In this document: positions 16,003 through 20,295 of the stretch, in pieces
How positions within the stretch are numbered: the stretch's first letter is position 1
Layout of the letters: each line of letters starts with the position of its first letter
Virus record (IMG/VR): IMGVR_UViG_3300002231_000753
Coordinates: 22,677 to 42,971 of that record
Strand: one strand, 5' to 3'
Length of the DNA: 20,295 nt
Source of the DNA: a virus
Notes under the pieces: model-generated
The model's input: the letters and a program-made list of their open reading frames with translations, nothing else
The model's database searches: none
Told to the model about the DNA's origin: nothing
Translations under genes and position numbers: made by a program

Positions 16003-17539
16003 TTACTCTGAGTAATGTTGTTCAATTCTATCCAGGACTAACTGGATATCGTTATCGATAAAAGTTTCTTTTGTACTCCACATGCCTAAAGGACCGCGCA
16101 TACGTTCGTTTACAGTCTCTTTAGTTAACTTGGTCTGGAATACATGCTTGTAACCAAGTATTTCTTCTTCTTCCGTAACATTTAGCAAGTCAGACTCATA
16201 CCCTTCTAACTTCTTTAACGGAATTTTCTTGGTACTGACTACGTTTGAAAAGTAGCTCTCAATACCATTGTTCATTAGTGACCCTTTAACCTTAACTAGA
16301 GTTTCTAGTATCATGTCATTAGGATTACTGTCATTCATTACATCAGCTACGTGTGCAGTGAATATGATTTTCTTATGTGACTTGGCTACATATTGAGTCA
16401 TTAAGTTCTTAAAGAACTGTGCATACTCGCCCCCGCTAATATTCAACAATGTTCGTTAGACATTGCCAGCAGCTTTACCTGCATCTCATACTTTCATATG
16501 AGGCTAGACTATATCATCACCTTTAGTTAAAACTATTAAGGTGCCAACTGCTTCCACTCACTTGAGTGTACTCCCTTGCGGGATAGTCGTTGCACGTTCT
16601 TGACAGTAAACCTGTATTGGATGAGGAAGATTGTTTTCAACAATAAAATTGTTTCTAGCATTCAGAGCTTCTTCTTCTGTTTTACAGACTTTAGTAAAAA
16701 GAGTCTTACCTTTGAAATGAATTCTAGCTACCCATCTAGTATGGTGCGTACTCCAATTTACCCCAGTGAATTTATTGAATCCTCTGGAATTGGGACGTTG
16801 ATTTGCTATCTGGGTACTTGAACATGTCCACCTTAAATTTGATGGACAATATCCTTCATTGTTATTACGCCTATCGAGCGTGTGCTCTGGCGAATAATTT
16901 GGTAAAGATTCTACGATTGAAACGTATTGTTTAAAGTCCCTAAACTCATCACAAATAGTTATTCCTCTAGCCCCGTAATCACAATATTGTCTATGATTTG
17001 GGTTAGTACATCGTTGGGTCATACTCAACCATCTACTATATAAAGGATGTAGCTCGTTACCGTATCTCTTTTTACTCATTTTACTTTCCCCTTGTTAGAT
17101 AATACAAAATTGTATTACTTAGCATGGGTACTGTCAAGCTTCGCTCAGGATTGCCCTCATCATTACATGTTAGGGGTTTCCCTGAATTCAATTGGTATTT
17201 TTAACCGTCATTTCTGTCCGGCTGCGCTTAATGGATAGTTAACGCTTTCATGGTATTGGTAGCAGTATTTACATAATTAGACTCATACATGTCCATCAAA
17301 TAAGTCAGACTATCTATTACGATTGTATGAATTGATGGTGCAGCTTCTGCCTGTGCAAATGCATTAAAGATCTTTACAGGATCTGTAATATTTACTTGTT
17401 GAAATTTGGATGGATAGGGTAACGCTTTATTGTTTTCACAATTCAAATACGCTACACCTTCAGGATTAGGCAAATTACGGAGACAGGTACTTTTACCTGT
17501 AGCAGATTTGCCAGATATCAATACTAAATTGTTATTCAT
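16003..17539 (-). CDS. RecA-fold ATPase (Sak4/N4 gp42-like), split by a group I intron
   Basis: Exon 1 is 17539..17242 and exon 2 is 16433..16003; joined they give 242 aa. Start ATG 17539 follows AGGAAAAACC. Walker A is G10-KSAT-G15-K16-S17; Walker B is HTIVIDSL (71-78). The exon junction falls inside Trp100 (T|GG, phase 1), restoring TNTMKAWGEYAQFFKNL. Exon 2 continues KKIIFTAHVADVMND, a sensor-like strand, and ends HYSE. Without splicing, exon 1 reads only to KALTIH and stops inside the intron, and exon 2 would need a TTG start. Phage ATPases of this type act as strand-annealing or recombination helpers and commonly sit next to SSB, as here; N4 has such a gene in its replication region. The family assignment is from motifs; the exact biochemical role is inferred. 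Confidence 0.85.
16434..17241 (-). ncRNA. Group I (IA-like) self-splicing intron, 808 nt
   Basis: On the - strand the 5' exon ends GCGU (17245..17242), pairing with an internal guide GCGC (17227..17224) to give the expected U.G pair at the splice site. The core contains AATTCAGGGAAACCCC and GGGCAATCCTGAGCGAAGC (P4-P6 region, about 17190-17135), close to tRNA-Leu-type intron cores. P7 is GACTA (16588..16584) with TAGTC (16511..16507). P7.1 TCCC-GCAA-GGGA (16583..16572) and P7.2 CACTC-AAGT-GAGTG (16568..16555) point to subgroup IA. P8 is CACCTT/AAGGTG (16543-16518), and P9 is CTCATA/TATGAG (16502-16485). The intron ends in G (16434) as required. It carries the HNH gene. Confidence 0.88.
16558..17079 (-). 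CDS. Intron-encoded HNH-AP2 homing endonuclease
   Basis: 173 residues, ATG 17079 preceded by AAGGGGAAAGTAAA. Residues 10-50 have LYSRWLSMTQRCTNPNHRQY and YGARGITICDEF. Residues 66-84 have HTLDRRNNNEGYCPSNLRW, the HNH-family H-N/D-N arrangement. Residues 103-148 are an AP2-type DNA-binding segment (KFTGVNWSTHHTRWVARIHF; EEEALNARNNFI). This domain set is typical of phage intron-borne HNH enzymes, which nick or cut intronless alleles to spread the intron. The gene lies in a loop of the group I intron and its last residues (RATTIPQGSTLK) are encoded by the intron's P7/P7.1/P7.2 core, so coding and RNA structure share bases. Frame intact, so probably active or recently so. Confidence 0.88.
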   Translation of the reverse strand: MSKKRYGNELHPLYSRWLSMTQRCTNPNHRQYCDYGARGITICDEFRDFKQYVSIVESLPNYSPEHTLDRRNNNEGYCPSNLRWTCSSTQIANQRPNSRGFNKFTGVNWSTHHTRWVARIHFKGKTLFTKVCKTEEEALNARNNFIVENNLPHPIQVYCQERATTIPQGSTLK

Positions 17540-17570
17540 GGTTTTTCCTATGAGTTAAACAAGCCCAGTA

Positions 17571-17586
17571 CCAGCCGCAAGGCTGG
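17571..17586. repeat. Perfect 6-bp inverted repeat directly after the primase stop codon
   Basis: CCAGCC-GCAA-GGCTGG on the + strand (CCAGCC-TTGC-GGCTGG on the - strand) begins immediately after the TAG of the 717-aa gene and ends about 30 bases before the ATPase ATG. The following - strand sequence (TACTGGGCTTGTTTAAC) has only a weak T tract, so it is more likely an attenuator, mRNA-end stabiliser or processing hairpin than a full terminator. It lacks the 3-base loop of N4 vRNAP promoter hairpins. Confidence 0.55.
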
Positions 17587-19740
17587 CTATTCTTTAGATT
17601 GGATTCGTTTATGTGCTGTATCGAGGATTGTAGATTTTAGCTCTTTATCAGAAAGCTTATTTGGTAACTTCTCATTTAATGCTTGTACCCTTTCAGATAC
17701 TTCCGTGAAAGTCATATCTGCATCTACTAACAATAATGCGAACTTAATTAACTGATTACTTCGATTACCTGAAGCAGTGTTATTTACGAACCAACGTTCT
17801 AAATTAGATAGAGACTGTTGATCGTTAATAATCTTTTTATGTTCATCATTCTTAGAGGTTTTAGGGATGAAGTTTAATGGATCAATGAGTTTACCTTCAT
17901 TGTAGAAATATTGACAGTTAGCATTTGTTTCCCATTTCCTACTACGTTGATTAGTCGCAGTATCTACTTCAAATGGAATCCATTCATATACATTTTCCAT
18001 GAACTCTTTATATTCATCAGCTTCTAAATTCAATACGAATTGCATAGGCAATATAATACGGAATCGATGCTTATCAGGAGTATGGCTTTTAGTTGTATGG
18101 ATTAAATACTTATAGTCATTCAGAAGCAGTTTGACTGTATCAACACTACTTCCATCATCAACATCTAATACAATTAAAGAGAATCCAGGTATTGAATTAT
18201 CTTCATTACGATGTCTTCCTACAAAGTGGTGACTAGCCCAGTGTCTACCGGGTTTCTCCATAAGCGTATGTAGCTTATCGAATGGTACTTTAGTTTCTGG
18301 AAAGTATCTCTCAGAAAAATGATCACTATGAGATAAAGCCAATTTATTTAAATCAATTTCCTTAAGTGCATCACCCGAGATAAATTCTATACCGTCATTG
18401 AAAGCTCTTTTAATAACAATACGGTGCTTATATCCGTATGCTATTGCCAAGCTCATGAGGTCTTGTTTCTGAGCCATTGAACCTTTATAGAAAGGCAGGT
18501 CTTCAACTAAGTCTACATGAGTAAGTTCTTGCTCAGAGCTTGCAATATATTTAGCCAGCTTAACGTAATTACGTTCTCTGTTTAATAACTGACTGAATGC
18601 ATCACCAGAATCTTCAGCTAGCTTTACTGCACTCCAGAAATGATCTGAAGTAAGTTCAGAACTATCTTCGATGAAAGCGTAAGTACCAGCTAATTTTAAA
18701 GCTTTGAAATATCTATGAGATAGTTCAGCTTTTTTGATTTCTTGGTGAGCTGGGAAAGTGCTAGCTAGCTTTTCACAATCTAACCTGTATTGGATTATCT
18801 CGATACTAACTTCTTTACTAATAGCAATGGTTTTATTGAAACGACTCTCATCAGCTAACCCTTCCAGTTGCCCGGATAGATAACTAATGAATGATTCCGT
18901 AGAAGTATCTGTAAGCATGTCATATACTTCTTCAGCAGTCAGTGTAGAGTTCTTACTGGAATCCCCACTGTAGCCAAAGAAACAGCGTCTAGCGAAGCCT
19001 GTCTCTAGGAAAGTATGTAACTCATCTTCTACTTTACCGCCATTCAGGAGCTTAGCAGGAGTTCCGTACAACATCATGTTGGTTGGAGTCCTACCATCTA
19101 TCTCCTCATTACGAATATTTTCACTCGTATTTTTAGTAAGCTTTTGTTTAATCTTACCTACATCAAATAATTCTAAATATGCATTAAGCAATTCAGCATT
19201 GCCCAATAGATTTGAACCAATCTCATCTATCTCTAGATTCATCGATCCTGCATCAGCAAGTAATAGCTTATGTCTCATTTGTTTAACAGCAGCAGTAGTA
19301 CCACTGTCGAATGAGAAAGCTAATGTACCTGCTTCCAGAAATTCTTTTTCAATCTTTTTGAGTTCTTTAGCCTCATCACCGTTAGGTTTTTTAACAGCAC
19401 GTTTCAATGCTAGTTGAGCTAAGTGAGTATGGCTTACACTCTCAAAAGTTTCTTCTAGAAATTTCTGTTTAAATTGATGGATTACATGATCTTCTACAAC
19501 ATTTGTTGAGTGACCTTTACCTGCACCAGATACAGCTAAATTAATAGCGTACATGTTTATAGGTATGACCCCTCGATCATGGGTACCAATATTTGTTCGC
19601 ATCATAGAGGCTACTTTACTGAAATAGTAAGCAACTAGGATTCTAAAAAATAATGGATTAGTACTTTGGGTTTTCTGACATAAAATCTTAACGAGTTTTT
19701 CTGAGGTAGCGTTATAACTAACTTGAGATAGATCTTTCAT
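17587..19740 (-). CDS. ATPase-primase fusion: DUF3987-type P-loop domain, AEP primase, PriCT-like tail
   Basis: 717 residues, ATG 19740 preceded by AAGAGATTAAT. Residues 61-80 include INLAVSGAGKGHS (Walker A-like GxGKG); 167-176 include MNLEIDEIG (Walker B); 226-256 include GTPAKLLNG and FLETGFARRCFFGY (arginine-finger-like, as in DUF3987 helicase-like ATPases). The C-terminal third is an archaeo-eukaryotic-type primase: LIVLDVDDG (D526, D528), TTKSHTPDKHRFRIILP (S/H motif with H553) and FEVDTATNQRSRKWE (D593). Residues about 656-705 (SGNRSNQLIKFALL; VSERVQALNEKLP) resemble a PriCT domain. The protein likely primes and unwinds phage DNA. It precedes the RecA-fold ATPase and SSB, matching the N4 gp43 position. 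Primase-helicase fusions usually have the primase first; here the ATPase comes first. Frame intact. Family calls are by motif only. Confidence 0.78.
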   Translation of the reverse strand: MKDLSQVSYNATSEKLVKILCQKTQSTNPLFFRILVAYYFSKVASMMRTNIGTHDRGVIPINMYAINLAVSGAGKGHSTNVVEDHVIHQFKQKFLEETFESVSHTHLAQLALKRAVKKPNGDEAKELKKIEKEFLEAGTLAFSFDSGTTAAVKQMRHKLLLADAGSMNLEIDEIGSNLLGNAELLNAYLELFDVGKIKQKLTKNTSENIRNEEIDGRTPTNMMLYGTPAKLLNGGKVEDELHTFLETGFARRCFFGYSGDSSKNSTLTAEEVYDMLTDTSTESFISYLSGQLEGLADESRFNKTIAISKEVSIEIIQYRLDCEKLASTFPAHQEIKKAELSHRYFKALKLAGTYAFIEDSSELTSDHFWSAVKLAEDSGDAFSQLLNRERNYVKLAKYIASSEQELTHVDLVEDLPFYKGSMAQKQDLMSLAIAYGYKHRIVIKRAFNDGIEFISGDALKEIDLNKLALSHSDHFSERYFPETKVPFDKLHTLMEKPGRHWASHHFVGRHRNEDNSIPGFSLIVLDVDDGSSVDTVKLLLNDYKYLIHTTKSHTPDKHRFRIILPMQFVLNLEADEYKEFMENVYEWIPFEVDTATNQRSRKWETNANCQYFYNEGKLIDPLNFIPKTSKNDEHKKIINDQQSLSNLERWFVNNTASGNRSNQLIKFALLLVDADMTFTEVSERVQALNEKLPNKLSDKELKSTILDTAHKRIQSKE

Positions 19741-19761
19741 ATTAATCTCTTGGTTAAATAC

Positions 19762-20139
19762 TTATTTAGGTAACGAGTCCCTATCGACATGCCCATTCCA
19801 TACCCGAGCTAACGCAGACTTTGATTTATTCATATCCAATTCACTGTTAATAAAACTAACTAATGTATCTAGAGTCTGCTTCTCATGATTAAGCAGCATC
19901 TTATTAGTTCTCACAAAATCTTTGTGAGCGTGAATGATAAAATCGTAGTTAGATTGAGTTAATCGAGTGGTATCAGGCTTTTTTCTAGGTCTACTAATTG
20001 TAGTACCTTCCAGTGTATTAGCAGTTAATTTTCGTATTTTATTTTCCTCAATAGTTTCAATAAGATACTCGACCAATCTAGGTAGTACTACCATCAAGGA
20101 AGCCTTGACAGCAGCAATAAGGGCATTAATTACACTCAT
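19762..20139 (-). CDS. Hypothetical protein, 125 aa, possible DNA-binding C-terminus
   Basis: ATG 20139 overlaps the upstream stop (ATGA), so it is translationally coupled; it ends 21 bases before the ATPase-primase start. Residues 1-30 are a hydrophobic/amphipathic helix (SVINALIAAVKASLMVVLPR). A basic linker follows (RPRKKPDTTR), then a helical C-terminal part (SNYDFIIHAHKDFVRTNKML; FINSELDMNKSKSALARVWN) ending GHVDRDSLPK. The last segment has a helix-turn-helix look, but no family is recognised. Context suggests an accessory replication or membrane-tethering role; this is speculation. Confidence 0.6.
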   Translation of the reverse strand: MSVINALIAAVKASLMVVLPRLVEYLIETIEENKIRKLTANTLEGTTISRPRKKPDTTRLTQSNYDFIIHAHKDFVRTNKMLLNHEKQTLDTLVSFINSELDMNKSKSALARVWNGHVDRDSLPK

Positions 20140-20295
20140 TTTTTGATTTCACCACTGAGTACGTATTTTTTAGCTTGCTCGCATATGGTAAATGCATCAC
20201 AGTAATTGCAGGCTTTAACTTCACCGCCTACTTTAACGATTATACCTACATCACCATCGTCAGCTTTACGTTTCATAGCTTCCTGCATGCTGGGG
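20136..20295 (-). CDS. C-terminal end of a Cys-cluster (Fe-S nuclease-like) protein, 5' part outside window
   Basis: The - strand frame is open from the right edge to TGA at 20138..20136, which overlaps the next ATG. The visible 53 residues include MKRKADDGDVGIIVKVGGEV then KACNYCDAFTICEQAKKYVL. The C-x2-C-x5-C spacing near a C-terminus resembles the iron-sulfur-binding tail of PD-(D/E)XK nucleases (Cas4/AddB/DUF2800-like), which often sit in phage replication/recombination modules. The nuclease core would lie off the window, so the call is tentative; a zinc-binding protein is an alternative. Confidence 0.5.
   Translation of the reverse strand, partial: PSMQEAMKRKADDGDVGIIVKVGGEVKACNYCDAFTICEQAKKYVLSGEIKK

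Noticed and set aside
16434-16449. TTG start at 16449 for a separate 148-aa protein
   Set aside because: The first codons (LLNISG) are intron sequence; splicing restores a conserved junction, and no Shine-Dalgarno precedes the TTG.
1-20295. tRNA genes, CRISPR arrays, insertion sequences, integrase or attachment sites
   Set aside because: Looked for by eye on both strands; none seen.

Overview
This window is part of the genome of a lytic, N4-like podovirus (Schitoviridae type). The anchor is a giant gene on the + strand (3754..14126). Once two apparent single-base insertions are allowed for, it reads through as about 3,456 residues and carries the T7/N4 single-subunit RNA polymerase motifs in the right order and spacing: R1361 plus NPQG, motif A D1502, motif B R-x3-K-x7-YG at 1606-1619, and motif C VHD at about 1871. 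N4 virion RNA polymerase (gp50) is about 3,500 residues. The DNA is AT-rich, genes are packed with almost no intergenic space, and no tRNA, CRISPR array or insertion sequence was seen. The host cannot be read from the sequence.

Layout. The + strand (1..14126) is the late/virion module: the 3' part of a large virion protein with a hydrophobic C-terminal region, a small Gly-rich protein (162 aa), a coiled-coil-rich protein of about 500 aa, and the giant virion RNA polymerase (vRNAP). All are likely packaged or ejected proteins. A hairpin with T tracts on both sides (about 14250-14280) marks the convergent junction. The - strand (20295..14116) is a replication/recombination module, in transcription order: the tail of a Cys-rich (Fe-S nuclease-like) protein; a 125-aa unknown; a 717-aa ATPase-primase fusion; a RecA-fold ATPase interrupted by a group I intron carrying an HNH-AP2 endonuclease gene; a single-strand-binding-like protein; a RuvC-like resolvase; a Lys/Ala-rich acidic-tailed protein; and a 59-aa two-helix membrane protein. 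Start-stop overlaps (ATGA, TAATG) and 2-16 base gaps suggest a translationally coupled operon.

How they may work together. In N4 the vRNAP is injected with the DNA and transcribes the early genes; the small virion proteins upstream of it probably help package or eject it. The - strand set would prime, unwind, coat, anneal and resolve phage DNA. In N4, SSB also activates transcription.

Most notable: (1) a group IA-like intron whose exact splice sites can be deduced, restoring a conserved MKA-W-GEYAQFF junction; (2) two tandem HExxH zincin-like domains in the C-terminal part of the vRNAP; (3) seven reading-frame breaks, six of them apparent +1 insertions, several in repeated short contexts, affecting five genes; (4) a previously uncalled 59-aa membrane protein gene with the convergent terminator embedded in it.
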